Source: Roseomonas sp. KE0001 (GTDB lineage: Bacteria > Pseudomonadota > Alphaproteobacteria > Acetobacterales > Acetobacteraceae). From it: a DNA stretch of 64,000 bases. Under the pieces are notes generated by a model, which saw only the letters and a program-made list of their open reading frames with translations, was not told the origin of the DNA and searched no databases. Location: positions 558,001 through 622,000 of the forward strand of contig NZ_RCVQ01000001.1 of NCBI RefSeq assembly GCF_016107285.1, read 5' to 3'. A program made the translations under genes and the position numbers. Of the stretch, positions 48,084-57,463 are shown in pieces (position 1 is the stretch's first letter; every line of letters starts with the position of its first letter).

Positions 48084-48752
48084 TCAGTCCGCGGCCATCG
48101 CCATGCGGGCCCGGTTGAGCATGGTCCGCACATGATCCTCGGCGGCATCGGCGACACGCGCCGTCTGGTCGGCGGTGAAGACGTGGCCGGCGCCTTCCTG
48201 GACGCGGTAGTCGATCTGGATGCCGCGCTGCGTGTTGAGCTTGTCGACCAGCTTGCGGACGGAATTCTCCGGCACCAGCTCGTCCTCGGCGCCATGCAGG
48301 ATGAGCCCGGAGCATGGACAAGGGGCGAGGAAGCCGAAATCGTAGTGGCTGGCCGGCGCGGCAATGGAGACGAAGCCGCCGATCTCCGGACGACGCATCA
48401 GCAGCTGCATGCCGACATAGGAGCCGAAGGAATAGCCGGCGACCCAGAGCATGGAGGCATTGGGATTGACCGCCTGCAGGAAGTCCAGCGCGGCCGCGGC
48501 ATCGGAAATCTCGCCGATGCCGCCATCGTAGCGGCCCTGGCTGCGGCCGACGCCCCGGAAATTAAAGCGGAGAGTGGAAAACCCCATGTCCTGGAAGCGT
48601 GTGTACAGCGCGTGGACCACCCGGTTGTTCATCGTCCCGCCATGCAGCGGGTGGGGATGAAGCACCAATGCCACGGGGGCATTGGGCTGTTTCGCGTGGT
48701 GGTAACGACCCTCAAGCCGGCCATCCGGCCCGGCGAACATGACCTCGGGCAT
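48084..48752 (-). CDS. Alpha/beta hydrolase (COG2945 type)
   Basis: A 222-residue alpha/beta hydrolase beginning MPEVMFAGPDGRLEGRYH. It has LVLHPHPLHGGTMNNRVVHALYTRFQDMG, the FNFRGVGRSQG strand-turn and a nucleophile elbow GYSFGSY; the acid is probably Asp in HGAEDELVP and the base is His in GAGHVFT. The ATG at 48752 has AAGGGGA upstream; a frame from 48959 adds residues unlike the family. Relatives are often found beside iscR and Fe-S genes in alphaproteobacteria, as here. The substrate is unknown. Confidence 0.88.
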   Translation of the reverse strand: MPEVMFAGPDGRLEGRYHHAKQPNAPVALVLHPHPLHGGTMNNRVVHALYTRFQDMGFSTLRFNFRGVGRSQGRYDGGIGEISDAAAALDFLQAVNPNASMLWVAGYSFGSYVGMQLLMRRPEIGGFVSIAAPASHYDFGFLAPCPCSGLILHGAEDELVPENSVRKLVDKLNTQRGIQIDYRVQEGAGHVFTADQTARVADAAEDHVRTMLNRARMAMAAD

Positions 48753-49135
48753 CGTCCCCTTGCATCCAGTACGGTGGGCGCGGCAGCGCCCGGTTGGGAA
48801 ACCATGGCCGCTCCGGCGGACTTCCATCCGCCCGAACGCACGAAGACATTCATCGGGGTCCGATGCGGCAACGGCTTCGCCATGCGGCGCGATTGACGCG
48901 CCAGCCCATGGCCAATAGCCTTCCGCACCCGCAGCGAGACGAGGCGCCGGCTCCCCCAACTTATGGCGTCGTCATCGCGGGGCAGGCTTCCGCTCCCCGC
49001 GACACGGACAATATTATACGCAGCCGCTCCGGGGTTTCACAACGGAAACAGGCATGGCCCCTTTGCCGCAATCTTTTGTCATGGGCGAAAGAGGCTGGGC
49101 ACGCCCGCTGGCCGGGACAGGGAGAGAAGTGAATT
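48753..49135. other. 383-bp divergent control region between the hydrolase gene and iscR
   Basis: No gene is supported here. An AT-rich patch ACAATATTATACG (49008-49020), about 115 bp before iscR, contains a -10-like TATTAT. A TTTTGTCATGGG stretch lies nearer the gene at 49074-49085. I could not define an IscR or iron-regulator site with confidence. The iscR start is preceded by GGGAGAGAAG (49120-49129). Confidence 0.4.
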
Positions 49136-49636
49136 ATGCGCCTGTCTACAAGGGGACGTTACGCGGTGATGGCGATGGCGGAGCTCGCCATTCGTATGCG
49201 AGACCGTGAATTGTCCAAGGTCAGCCATGCGGTGACGACGGGGGAGGAAGAGGCCTGCCTGACGGAGCCGCCGGTCAGTCTCTCCGATATCGCCCAGGCG
49301 CAGCAACTTTCCGTTGCATATCTGGAACAGCTCTTCGCCCGGATGCGGCGCGCCGGTCTGGTGGCCTCGGCGCGGGGGGCCGGCGGAGGCTATCGCCTGT
49401 CCCGCCCGGCGGCGCGGATTTCCATCGGCGCCATCATCGCCGCCGTCGAGGAGCCCATCAGCGCCACCCGGTGTGAAGTGGGTGGAACGGGCTGCGTCGC
49501 CGGCCGGAAGTGCCTGACGCATGACCTCTGGCACGAGCTGGGCGAGCAGATCCGCCTCTTCCTGACCGAGACCAGCCTCGCCGATGTCATCGAGGGCCGC
49601 GTCCGCGGCCGCGCCGCGCCGCCCCTGGCGTTGTAG
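49136..49636 (+). CDS. iscR: Rrf2 family Fe-S cluster regulator IscR
   Basis: Fe-S-sensing repressor, 166 residues. It starts MRLSTRGRYAVMAMAELA and has the winged-helix segment VSLSDIAQAQQLSVAYLEQLFARMRRAGLVASARGAGGGYRLSRPA. The three cluster cysteines are Cys113, Cys120 and Cys126 (C-x6-C-x5-C), followed by the LTHDLWHELG helix. An acidic insert of roughly 15 residues follows the first helix. The NifS-like gene starts 7 bp later, so IscR probably controls the downstream operon. Confidence 0.92.
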   Translation: MRLSTRGRYAVMAMAELAIRMRDRELSKVSHAVTTGEEEACLTEPPVSLSDIAQAQQLSVAYLEQLFARMRRAGLVASARGAGGGYRLSRPAARISIGAIIAAVEEPISATRCEVGGTGCVAGRKCLTHDLWHELGEQIRLFLTETSLADVIEGRVRGRAAPPLAL

Positions 49637-49642
49637 CCCGCC

Positions 49643-50728
49643 ATGCCGGTCTATCTCGATGCGAATGCGACGGAGCCGCTGCGCCCCCAGGCGCGCGATG
49701 CCATGATCGCCGCCCTGGAGCTTCCCGGAAACCCGTCCTCCATCCATGCCGACGGCCGTGCCGCCCGGCGCCTGCTGGAGGAGGGGCGGCGCCGCGTGGC
49801 CGAGCGGCTCGACGCGCGGCCCCAGGACCTTGTCTTCACCTCCGGCGCGACCGAGGCCAATGCCCTGGCCATCCTGGGTCTGGGCCGGGGGCGTCGCATT
49901 CTCGCAGGCGGCACGGAGCATCCCTCCGTGCTGCGGGCCGCGCCCGGCATCGGGATCCTGCCCGTGCAGGGAGATGGCCGCATCGCCCTCGATGCTCTCG
50001 AGCGCGCCTTGCGGGAGGGCGGGGCCGCCCTGGTCTGCCTGATGGCCGCGAACAACGAGACGGGCGTGCTGCACCCGATCGACGCCGCGCTGCGGCTCTG
50101 CCGCCAGCATGGCGCGCTGCTGCATGTCGATGCGGTCCAGGCCGTCGGGCGGATCGCGCTGACCGTGGCGGAGATGGGCGCCGATTCCCTGGCGATCTCC
50201 GCCCACAAGCTGGGCGGTCCCAAGGGCGCCGGGGCACTTCTGCTGCGGCCTGGCCTCGACCTCGCCGCCATGCTGCCCGGAGGGGGGCAGGAGCGGGGGC
50301 GCCGTGGTGGTACCGAGGCGGTTCCGGCCATCGCCGGCTTCGCCGCCGCCATGGCGGCCTTCGACCTTTCCGCCGCCGCCCGCCTGCGGGCGTTGCGGGA
50401 CCGGATCGAGCGGGAATGCGGGACCGATGTCATCGGTGCCGACGCGCCACGCCTGCCGAACACCACCTGCCTCCTGCTGCGCGGCGTGCCCGCCGAGACC
50501 CAGGTGATCGCGCTCGACCTCGCCGGCTTCCGGGTCTCGGCCGGCTCCGCCTGCTCCTCTGGCAAGGTGGGGCCCAGCCCGGTGCTGCTGGCCATGGGAC
50601 TGGGCGCCGACGCCGCCTGCGCCATCCGGGTCTCCCTGCCCTGGAATGCCAGTGACGAGGATGTGGACCGCTTCATCCCCGCCTACCGCGCGATGCGCGA
50701 CCGGCTGCGGGCCTCCCGCTCCGCCTGA
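49643..50728 (+). CDS. Cysteine desulfurase family protein (NifS-like)
   Basis: PLP enzyme that removes sulfur from cysteine, 361 residues. The cofactor Lys lies in SAHKLGGPKGAG, the PLP-stacking His in GTEHPSV, and the persulfide-forming Cys304 in SAGSACSSGKVGPS. It is shorter and more divergent than the IscS encoded at 52294. It follows iscR by 7 bp. It may be the general sulfur donor for Fe-S assembly or a specialised paralogue; the sequence does not decide. Confidence 0.88.
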   Translation: MPVYLDANATEPLRPQARDAMIAALELPGNPSSIHADGRAARRLLEEGRRRVAERLDARPQDLVFTSGATEANALAILGLGRGRRILAGGTEHPSVLRAAPGIGILPVQGDGRIALDALERALREGGAALVCLMAANNETGVLHPIDAALRLCRQHGALLHVDAVQAVGRIALTVAEMGADSLAISAHKLGGPKGAGALLLRPGLDLAAMLPGGGQERGRRGGTEAVPAIAGFAAAMAAFDLSAAARLRALRDRIERECGTDVIGADAPRLPNTTCLLLRGVPAETQVIALDLAGFRVSAGSACSSGKVGPSPVLLAMGLGADAACAIRVSLPWNASDEDVDRFIPAYRAMRDRLRASRSA

Positions 50729-50909
50729 GGTTCCGGTATCCGGCAGTATCGCGATGCGCGCGGGCCGCGTGGTTCACCCGCCCCGGCCGCCGGGCGAACG
50801 GCTTGCGGTGCAGGCGCTTCCGCCTCCGGCATGGTGGCCATCGCCGGCGGCACTAGCCTGCACTTCGGAAACCGCCGCATCCTCGCCATCCGCGATCGGA
50901 GAACCCTTC

Positions 50910-52196
50910 ATGACCAGCGCCACCCTGCTCGACCGCCTGAGAAAGGCCGTGGACGACCGTTTCGAGGAGGAGGTCGGCTTCCTGTCCGATCTCGTCCGCT
51001 TCCCCAGCCTGCGCGGGCGCGAGGCGCCGCTGCAGGACTGGATGGCGCGCCAGATGGCGGCGCGGGGCTATGCGGTGGACCGCTTCACCATCGCGGAGAC
51101 GCCCCTGGCGAGCCATGAGAAGGCGAGCCCGATGATCGAGGTGGATCCGGCGGGTTCGGTGCAGGTGGTCGCCGCCTGCCGGGCGGAGAATCCCACCGGC
51201 CGCAGCCTGATCCTGCAGGGTCATATCGATGTCGTGCCCGAGGGCCCGCTCGAGATGTGGACGCATCCTCCCTATGCCGGTGTGGTGCAGGATGGCTGGC
51301 TCTACGGGCGCGGCGCCAATGACATGAAGGCCGGCGTGGCGGCGATGATCTTCGCCATGGACGCCCTGCGCGCAGCGGGCCTGAAGCCGGCGGCCGATGT
51401 CTACCTGCAGACGGTCACCGAGGAGGAAAGCACCGGCAACGGCGCCCTGGCGACACTGGCGCGCGGCTATCGCGCCGATGCCGTGCTGATTCCCGAGCCG
51501 ACCGGACACAGCATCACGCGCGCCCATACCGGCACGCTGTGGTTCCGCCTCCGGGTGCGCGGCGTGCCGGTGCATGTCGCGGTGGCGCAGGATGGCAGCA
51601 ACGCCATCCTCTCCGCCATGAAGCTGATCCAGGCGCTGCAGGAACACACCAGGCTGCAGAACGTGGCGGCGCGGGAGGACCGCTGGTACGCCGGCACGCC
51701 CGATCCGATCAAGTTCAACCCCGGCATCATCCGCGGCGGCGACTGGGCCAGCTCGACGCCCTCCTGGTGCGAGGTGGACTGCCGCATCGGCCTGCTGCCC
51801 GGCACGGACGTGAAGCAGGCCATGGCGGCGGTGGAGCGCTGCGTCAGCGAGGCGCGGGCGGGCGACAACTTCCTGGCCAACAATCCGCCCGAGGTCATCT
51901 GGCACGGCTTCCAGGCGGACGGCTTCGTGCTGGAGCCCGGTTCGGAGGCCGAGAAGGTCCTGGCGGAGGCGCACCGCCAGGTGCATGGCGAGGAGATGCC
52001 GGCGCGCATCACCACCGCCGTCAACGACACCCGGTTCTACGGCCTCTACTACGACATTCCGGCGCTCTGCTACGGCCCCTCGGGCGAGGGCAACCACGGC
52101 TTCGACGAGCGCACCAACCTGGAGAGCCTGCGCCAGACCACGCTCTCCATCGCCACCTTCATCGCCAGCTGGTGCGGCGTTCGCGAGGCGGACTGA
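50910..52196 (+). CDS. M20 family amidohydrolase (ArgE/DapE-type deacylase)
   Basis: Di-zinc hydrolase of 428 residues. Metal and catalytic motifs are LILQGHIDVVPEG (His and Asp), GRGANDMKAG (bridging Asp) and TVTEEESTGNG (catalytic Glu pair), with the dimerisation domain in the middle. ACY1/ArgE/DapE relatives remove acyl groups from amino acids. The ATG at 50910 starts MTSATLLDRLRKAVDD; 181 bp separate it from the NifS-like gene, so it may have its own promoter. It interrupts the two desulfurase genes, and its link to sulfur metabolism is unclear. Confidence 0.85.
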   Translation: MTSATLLDRLRKAVDDRFEEEVGFLSDLVRFPSLRGREAPLQDWMARQMAARGYAVDRFTIAETPLASHEKASPMIEVDPAGSVQVVAACRAENPTGRSLILQGHIDVVPEGPLEMWTHPPYAGVVQDGWLYGRGANDMKAGVAAMIFAMDALRAAGLKPAADVYLQTVTEEESTGNGALATLARGYRADAVLIPEPTGHSITRAHTGTLWFRLRVRGVPVHVAVAQDGSNAILSAMKLIQALQEHTRLQNVAAREDRWYAGTPDPIKFNPGIIRGGDWASSTPSWCEVDCRIGLLPGTDVKQAMAAVERCVSEARAGDNFLANNPPEVIWHGFQADGFVLEPGSEAEKVLAEAHRQVHGEEMPARITTAVNDTRFYGLYYDIPALCYGPSGEGNHGFDERTNLESLRQTTLSIATFIASWCGVREAD

Positions 52197-52293
52197 CCGG
52201 TCCCGCGGCCATGGCCCGACCTGGGCTCATGGCCGCCATTCCCGGGGCAGCGAAAGCTTCCGATCCGGCGGGGTCGGCCCCATACTTTTGGCC

Positions 52294-53481
52294 ATGCTGG
52301 CCGAGACCCCGCCGATCTATCTCGACAATCACGCGACGACGCCCGTGGACCCGCGGGTGCTCGCCGCCATGCGCCCCTGGTGGGAGGAGAACTTCGCCAA
52401 TCCCGCCAGCGTCGAACACGCCCCGGGGCGGGCCGCCGAGGCGGCGGTCGAGGCGGCGCGGACCGAGGTCGCGGCGCTGATCGGTGCCGAGGCCCGCGAG
52501 ATCGTCTTCACCTCCGGCGCGACCGAGGCGAACAACCTCGCCATCAAGGGCGCGGCCCGCTTCGCCCGGCGGCAGGGAAGCGGGCGGCGCCGGGTGATCA
52601 CCCTGGCGACCGAGCACAAATGCGTCCTGGAAAGCGTGCGCGACCTGGCGGAGGAGGGCTTCGAGCCGGTGATCCTGCCGGTCGGCCACGACGGCCTGCT
52701 GGACCCGGCGCTGCTGGTCGAGGCGCTGCGCGTGCCGACGCTCCTGGTCTCCGTCATGGCGGTGAACAACGAGATCGGCGTCATCCAGGACCTCGCCGCC
52801 CTGGCGGCGCCGGTCAAGGCCGCCGGCGCGCTGCTGCACAGCGACGCGGCCCAGGCCGCGGGCCGCGTTCCCCTCGACCTCGGTGCCCTGCCGGTCGATC
52901 TGCTGTCCCTCTCGGGACACAAGATCTATGGCCCCAAGGGGGTGGGCGCCCTCTATGTCCGCCGCCGTCCCCGTGTCCGGCTGGAGCCGCTCTTCTCCGG
53001 CGGCGGGCAGGAGCGCGGGCTGCGCTCGGGAACCCTGCCGGCGCCCTTGCTGGTCGGCCTTGGCGAGGCGGCGCGGCTGGCGGGGGCCGATCGGGAGGCG
53101 GATGCGGAGAGGATCCGGACATGCCGCGACCGTCTGCTGGCCGCGCTCCGCGCCACGATCCCCGGGCTGCGGCTGAATGGTGACGCGGCGCGTCGCGTTC
53201 CCAGCAACCTCAGCCTGACCTTTCCCGGCGGCGCCTCCGCCCAGGCCATGCTGGCACGGCTTCAAGGGCTCTGCGTCTCCACCGGCTCCGCCTGCTCCTC
53301 GGCCGAGGTCGAGCCGTCCTATGTCCTGCGCGCCCTCGGACTGCCGGAGGCGGAAGCGCGCGCGACCTTGCGGATCGGCATTGGCCGCTTTACTTCGCCT
53401 GCCGATATGGACCGCGCGGCCGCCCTGCTGGCCGAGGCCTGGCGCGAAGCCCTTTCCGAAACACGAGACGCGGCGGAGTAG
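52294..53481 (+). CDS. iscS: Cysteine desulfurase IscS
   Basis: PLP-dependent cysteine desulfurase of 395 residues, close in length to E. coli IscS. It opens [19 protein letters not shown], has the stacking His in TEHKCV, the cofactor Lys in [12 protein letters not shown] and the active Cys334 in [14 protein letters not shown]. It supplies sulfur to Fe-S scaffolds and to thiolation enzymes such as MnmA, which is encoded downstream. The ferredoxin gene starts 10 bp after the stop. Confidence 0.92.
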   Translation: MLAETPPIYLDNHATTPVDPRVLAAMRPWWEENFANPASVEHAPGRAAEAAVEAARTEVAALIGAEAREIVFTSGATEANNLAIKGAARFARRQGSGRRRVITLATEHKCVLESVRDLAEEGFEPVILPVGHDGLLDPALLVEALRVPTLLVSVMAVNNEIGVIQDLAALAAPVKAAGALLHSDAAQAAGRVPLDLGALPVDLLSLSGHKIYGPKGVGALYVRRRPRVRLEPLFSGGGQERGLRSGTLPAPLLVGLGEAARLAGADREADAERIRTCRDRLLAALRATIPGLRLNGDAARRVPSNLSLTFPGGASAQAMLARLQGLCVSTGSACSSAEVEPSYVLRALGLPEAEARATLRIGIGRFTSPADMDRAAALLAEAWREALSETRDAAE

Positions 53482-53491
53482 ACAGACGGCG

Positions 53492-53818
53492 ATGCCGAAA
53501 ATGACCTTCATCGAGCGCGACGGGACGCGCCGCGAAGTCGAGGCCCCGCTCGGCCTGTCCGTCCTCGAGATCGCGCACCGGAACGACATCGACATCGAGG
53601 GCGCCTGCGAGGGCAGCCTGGCCTGTTCCACCTGCCATGTCATCGTCGATGCCGGCTGGTTCGAGAAGCTGGAGTCCCCCTCCGAGGACGAGGAGGACAT
53701 GCTGGACCTCGCCTTCGACCTGCAGGAGACCTCCCGCCTGGGCTGCCAGCTGATCATGAGCGACGAGCTGGACGGGCTCGTGGTCAAGCTTCCGGCCGGC
53801 ACGCGAAACGCCGGTTGA
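53492..53818 (+). CDS. fdx: ISC-type [2Fe-2S] ferredoxin
   Basis: Adrenodoxin-like ferredoxin, 108 residues. Cluster cysteines are at 39, 45, 48 and 85 ([12 protein letters not shown] and GCQLI), the C-x5-C-x2-C pattern of isc-operon ferredoxins, with the acidic [13 protein letters not shown] loop that binds redox partners. It follows iscS by 10 bp and is probably its electron donor in cluster assembly. IscU, IscA and HscAB genes are not in the window. Confidence 0.94.
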   Translation: MPKMTFIERDGTRREVEAPLGLSVLEIAHRNDIDIEGACEGSLACSTCHVIVDAGWFEKLESPSEDEEDMLDLAFDLQETSRLGCQLIMSDELDGLVVKLPAGTRNAG

Positions 53819-53826
53819 GTTCCGCC

Positions 53827-54513
53827 ATGAAACCCAGTCTCGGACAGCCCGGCGGTCTCTATCGGCGCCTGCGCGGCGCGGCGGAGGCGCAGTGGAGCGC
53901 CTATTGCTGGCATCCCTTCGTGCAGGGGCTGGCCGAGGGCACGCTGCCGAAGGCCGCCTTTCAGCGCTATCTGGTGCAGGACTGGCTGTTCCTGGTGCAG
54001 TTCGCGCGCGCCAAGGCGCTGGCGGCCTTCAAGGCGGAGAGCCTCGACGCGCTGCGCAGCAAGGCCTCCGCCCTCAACGCCCTGCTCTCCGAGATGCAGA
54101 TGCATTTCGCCTATTGCAGCGAATGGGGCCTGTCGGAGGCCGATGTGCTGGCCACGCCGGAGGCGGCCGAGACCGTCGCCTACACGCGCTGGGTGCTCGA
54201 CCGCGGCATGGCAGGCGACATCCTCGACCTGGAGGTCGCGCTGGCACCCTGCACCATCGGCTATGGCGAGATCGCTCAGCGCATCCGGGCGCATCCCGGC
54301 CGGCTGCGCCAGGGCAATCCCTACGAAAGCTGGATCGAGACCTATTCCTCGCCGGGCTATCAGGCGCTGGCCAGCGACGCCGCCCTGCGCCTGGACAGGC
54401 TGGGCGTGAGCCATGGCGGCGAGGTCCGCTTCGCGACCCTCTCGGCCACCTTCACAGAGGCGGCGCGGCTGGAGGCGGCCTTCTGGCAGATGGGGCTGAA
54501 CGCCGCGGCATGA
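53827..54513 (+). CDS. TenA/thiaminase II-like protein
   Basis: All-helical TenA-family protein of 228 residues. Family members hydrolyse thiamine breakdown products (aminopyrimidine salvage). Likely active-site residues are Asp52 in LVQDWLF, Cys142 in LAPCTIGY, the Tyr residues in [13 protein letters not shown], and the C-terminal Glu in [13 protein letters not shown]. The gene overlaps mnmA by 4 nt (ATGA) and lies 8 bp after the ferredoxin gene, so it is tightly embedded in the sulfur operon. Why a thiamine-salvage protein sits here is unclear. Confidence 0.82.
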   Translation: MKPSLGQPGGLYRRLRGAAEAQWSAYCWHPFVQGLAEGTLPKAAFQRYLVQDWLFLVQFARAKALAAFKAESLDALRSKASALNALLSEMQMHFAYCSEWGLSEADVLATPEAAETVAYTRWVLDRGMAGDILDLEVALAPCTIGYGEIAQRIRAHPGRLRQGNPYESWIETYSSPGYQALASDAALRLDRLGVSHGGEVRFATLSATFTEAARLEAAFWQMGLNAAA

Positions 54514-55616
54514 GGATTCTCGTCGCCATGTCGGGGGGTGTGGATTCCTCCGTGGTCGCCGGCCTCCTGAAGGAACGGGGCCATGAGGTGATCGGCGCCA
54601 CGCTGCAGCTTTACGACCATGGCGCCGCCGTCCAGAAGAAGGGCGCCTGCTGCGCCGGCCAGGACATCCACGACGCGCGCGACGTGGCGGACCGCCTCGG
54701 CATTCCGCATTATGTGCTGGACCGGGAGCAGCGCTTCAGGGACGCGGTGATCGAGGATTTCGCGGCCTCCTATGCCCGCGGCGAAACCCCCATCCCCTGC
54801 GTGCGCTGCAACCAGACGGTGAAGTTCCAGGACCTGCTCGTCCTGGCCCGTGACCTGGGCGCGGAGGCCCTGGCGACCGGCCATTACGTCCGCAGGGTGG
54901 AGGGGCCGGACGGCCCCGAGCTGCGCCGCGCCGCCGACGCCGCCCGCGACCAGTCCTACTTCCTCTTCGCCACGACACCGGAGCAGCTGGCCTTCAGCCG
55001 CTTCCCGCTCGGCGACTATGCCTCCAAGGCGGAGGTCCGGGCCGAGGCTCAGCGGCTCGGACTCGCGGTGGCGGAGAAGCCGGACAGCCAGGACATTTGC
55101 TTCGTGCCGCAGGGCCGTTACCATGAGCTGGTCGGCCGCCTGCGGCCGGAGGCCGGCGAGGCCGGGCGCATCGAGCACATCGATGGCCGCGTGCTGGGCA
55201 GCCACCAGGGTATCGGGCGCTATACCGTCGGGCAGGGGCGGGGGCTGGGCCAGGCCTCGCGGGATGGCGAGGAGCCGCTCTATGTCGCCGCCCTGGACGC
55301 GCCGCGCCGCCGGATCGTCGTCGCGCCGCGAGGCGAGCTGAGCACGCATGAGGTGACACTCGGGCAGGTGAACTGGCTGATTCCGCCACCCGAGGCACCG
55401 CTCGCCTGCCAGGTCAAGCTGCGCGCCCGCGAGATGCCGCAGCCGGCGGTGGCGAGCTGGGACGCGCGGGCCGGGTGCCTTCGCCTGCGGCTGGAGCAGC
55501 CGGCCATCGCCGCGCCGGGCCAGGGTGGCGTGCTCTATGCGGGGGAGCGGGTGCTCGGCGGCGGCTTCATCCTGCCCCGTCCCGAGGCGGTTGACAGCGC
55601 CGGCCGGGCCGCTTAA
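54510..55616 (+). CDS. mnmA: tRNA-specific 2-thiouridylase MnmA
   Basis: Makes 2-thiouridine at position 34 of tRNA-Lys, -Glu and -Gln using sulfur from IscS. The 368-residue protein has the PP-loop [10 protein letters not shown] (residues 6-15), the catalytic cysteines Cys100 (VRCNQTVKF) and Cys197 (SQDICFVP), and the C-terminal beta-barrel domain. Its ATG overlaps the TenA-like stop. Co-location with iscS fits the sulfur relay. A tRNA-Met gene follows. Confidence 0.96.
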   Translation: MRILVAMSGGVDSSVVAGLLKERGHEVIGATLQLYDHGAAVQKKGACCAGQDIHDARDVADRLGIPHYVLDREQRFRDAVIEDFAASYARGETPIPCVRCNQTVKFQDLLVLARDLGAEALATGHYVRRVEGPDGPELRRAADAARDQSYFLFATTPEQLAFSRFPLGDYASKAEVRAEAQRLGLAVAEKPDSQDICFVPQGRYHELVGRLRPEAGEAGRIEHIDGRVLGSHQGIGRYTVGQGRGLGQASRDGEEPLYVAALDAPRRRIVVAPRGELSTHEVTLGQVNWLIPPPEAPLACQVKLRAREMPQPAVASWDARAGCLRLRLEQPAIAAPGQGGVLYAGERVLGGGFILPRPEAVDSAGRAA

Positions 55617-55637
55617 ACGGCGCCTCCCAGACGGTGT

Positions 55638-55714
55638 GGCGGTGTAGCTCAGCTGGTTAGAGCACGGCACTCATAATGCCGGGGTCGGCGGTTCAAGTCC
55701 GCCCGCCGCTACCA
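55638..55714 (+). tRNA. tRNA-Met (elongator, anticodon CAU)
   Basis: A complete 77-nt tRNA: acceptor GGCGGTG paired with CGCCGCT, D arm GCTCAGCTGGTTAGAGC, anticodon loop CTCATAA (CAU), T arm with GGTTCAAGTCC, and encoded ACCA. The D-arm and the anticodon stem resemble elongator Met rather than initiator tRNA; the tRNA-Ile(CAU) alternative is less likely. Its last 22 bases overlap the 3' end of a gene predicted on the opposite strand. Confidence 0.93.
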
Positions 55715-56079
55715 TCATCCCCGCCGGCATCCCCGCCGGTCAATCCCTTCATCATCGCGCCATAGCGCAGGATGCTGGCACCGGCGGCATGATGCGGCAA
55801 GGGCCGGCCATGCCGCGCCCGGTAGGCGGCATCGAAGGCCGCGCCTTCCAGGGTCTCGCAGTGATCCAGATGGCGCAGCAGCACGCGTTCGGCCCGCCGG
55901 GACGAGGCATGCCGGCGGCGCAGATAGCGCCAGAGCAGCAGCGCGTTCACGCTCCAGGCATCATAGGCATGCTCGCGCAGGCGCTGGCGTATGGCGGGCG
56001 GCAGGGCGTCGAAGGCCTCCCAGTCCGGGCCGGGATGGCGGAACCACATCTGGTCCCGCAGCGTGCGGTCATTGCTCAT
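55693..56079 (-). CDS. Small hypothetical protein (possibly DUF6525-like)
   Basis: A 128-residue frame beginning MSNDRTLRDQMWFRHPGPDWEAFDALPPAIRQRLREHAYDAWSVNALLLWR, Arg- and Leu-rich and helical, with no membrane segment. It resembles short uncharacterised alphaproteobacterial proteins; the family name is a guess. The Gly/Asp-rich last residues and the stop are read from inside the 3' end of tRNA-Met on the other strand. No ribosome-binding site precedes the ATG, but an AT-rich TATGTTATATCG promoter-like stretch does. Confidence 0.55.
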   Translation of the reverse strand: MSNDRTLRDQMWFRHPGPDWEAFDALPPAIRQRLREHAYDAWSVNALLLWRYLRRRHASSRRAERVLLRHLDHCETLEGAAFDAAYRARHGRPLPHHAAGASILRYGAMMKGLTGGDAGGDDGSGGRT

Positions 56080-56148
56080 TTTGCTACGATATAACATAGC
56101 ACAATGATGGCCAATAAAGACGGGAGGGCCCGCGCCCTCCCGCCTGCT

Positions 56149-57393
56149 TCAGAGCGCGCGGTTAGCGCGGGCCACCACGGCCTCGAACAGCACCTGGCAA
56201 CCGGCCGCGGCCTCTTCCGGCAGGATGCTTTCCGCCTCGTTGTGCGAAAGCCCGTCCTTGCAGGGCGTGAAGATCATCGCCGTCGGCACGCTGCGGGCGA
56301 CATAGACCGCGTCATGCCCCGCACCGGAGACGATCTCCCGCGTCGAATAGCCGAGCTTGGCCGCGCCCTGGCGCACCAGATCGACGCAGGACGGATCGAA
56401 GGGCTGGGCGGGGATGCGGAACAGCTCCGTCAGCTCCAGGGCGCAGCCATTCTCCTCCACCAGCCTGCGTGCCTCGGCGGGGAAGCTCTCCGCCAGGCCG
56501 TCGATCTCCGCGTCCACGGGGTGGCGGAACTCGACCGAGAAGCGCACCTCGCCGGGGACCACGTTGCGGCTGTTCGGCGACACCTGGAGGAAGCCCACCG
56601 TGCCACGGCCGTCCTCGCCGCGCGCGCGCATCAGCGCGTCGACCTTCTCGATGACGCGCGCCGCGGCGACCAGCGCGTCGCGCCGGGCGGAGGGGGGCGT
56701 GGTGCCGGCATGGGAATCCTGGCCGGTGATCGTGGCGTCGTACCAGACCTGCGCCTGGGCGCCGGTGACGACGCCGATCTGCCGGCCCTCCTTCTCCAGG
56801 ATCGGGCCCTGCTCGATATGCAGCTCGAAATAGGCGTCGGCGGGGAAGGGGCGGGCGGGATGCTCGCCCTTGTAGCCGATGGCCTCCAGCGCCTCGCCGA
56901 CCTTGACGCCTTCCACATCCTCCAGCGCATAGACCTTGTCGAGCGTATAGATGCCGGCCCAGACGCCGCTGCCCATCAGCGAATGGCCGAACCGGCTGCC
57001 CTCCTCATCGGTCCAGTTGACCAGCTCGATCGGCGCCTCGGTGACGATGTTGAGGTCCTTCAGGCTGCGCATCACCTCCAGCCCGGCGATGACGCCGAGC
57101 GCGCCGTCGAACTTGCCGCCCGAGGGCTGGCTGTCGAGATGGCTGCCCATGAGCACGGGCAGGCGGCTGCTGTCGCGCCCCTCGCGCCGGGCGAACATGT
57201 TGCCGATCGCGTCCACCCGGACCGTCAGGCCCAGCGCCTCGCACCATTCGGTGAAGCGCTGCCGGCCGGCCTTGTCCACCTCCGTCAGCGTCAGGCGCCG
57301 GACGCCGCCCTTCGCCGTGGCGCCGATGGTCGCCATGTCCATGAGGGTGTCCCAGAGACGCTTGGCGTCGATCCGCTGATTGGTGCCTGACAT
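56149..57393 (-). CDS. Zn-dependent amidase/hydantoinase-carbamoylase family (allantoate amidohydrolase-like)
   Basis: M20-superfamily enzyme of the N-carbamoyl-amino-acid hydrolase, beta-ureidopropionase and allantoate amidohydrolase group, 414 residues. Motifs are MGSHLDSQPSGGKFDGALGV (zinc His and Asp), VNWTDEEGSRF (catalytic Glu), AYFELHIEQGPILE, and GQDSHAGTTPPSARRDAL in the dimerisation domain. GAGAGGT precedes the ATG at 57393. The EamA transporter gene is divergent. Which N-carbamoyl or ureido compound it uses cannot be told. Confidence 0.9.
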   Translation of the reverse strand: MSGTNQRIDAKRLWDTLMDMATIGATAKGGVRRLTLTEVDKAGRQRFTEWCEALGLTVRVDAIGNMFARREGRDSSRLPVLMGSHLDSQPSGGKFDGALGVIAGLEVMRSLKDLNIVTEAPIELVNWTDEEGSRFGHSLMGSGVWAGIYTLDKVYALEDVEGVKVGEALEAIGYKGEHPARPFPADAYFELHIEQGPILEKEGRQIGVVTGAQAQVWYDATITGQDSHAGTTPPSARRDALVAAARVIEKVDALMRARGEDGRGTVGFLQVSPNSRNVVPGEVRFSVEFRHPVDAEIDGLAESFPAEARRLVEENGCALELTELFRIPAQPFDPSCVDLVRQGAAKLGYSTREIVSGAGHDAVYVARSVPTAMIFTPCKDGLSHNEAESILPEEAAAGCQVLFEAVVARANRAL

Positions 57394-57463
57394 CGTGACC
57401 TCTCGCTGGTGCAGGGGGCTCATCTTGCCGGCTCGGCACACCTCTGCAAGCCTGCCCGGGCCA

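Noticed and set aside
48897-49132. A small plus-strand frame (MANSLPHPQRDEAPAPP...) upstream of iscR.
   Set aside because: No ribosome-binding site and no family resemblance; it overlaps the probable iscR promoter region.
55638-55714. tRNA-Ile(CAU), read with lysidine, as an alternative identity for this tRNA.
   Set aside because: The acceptor, D-arm and anticodon-stem pattern resembles elongator tRNA-Met of alphaproteobacteria more closely; a tRNA classifier would settle it.
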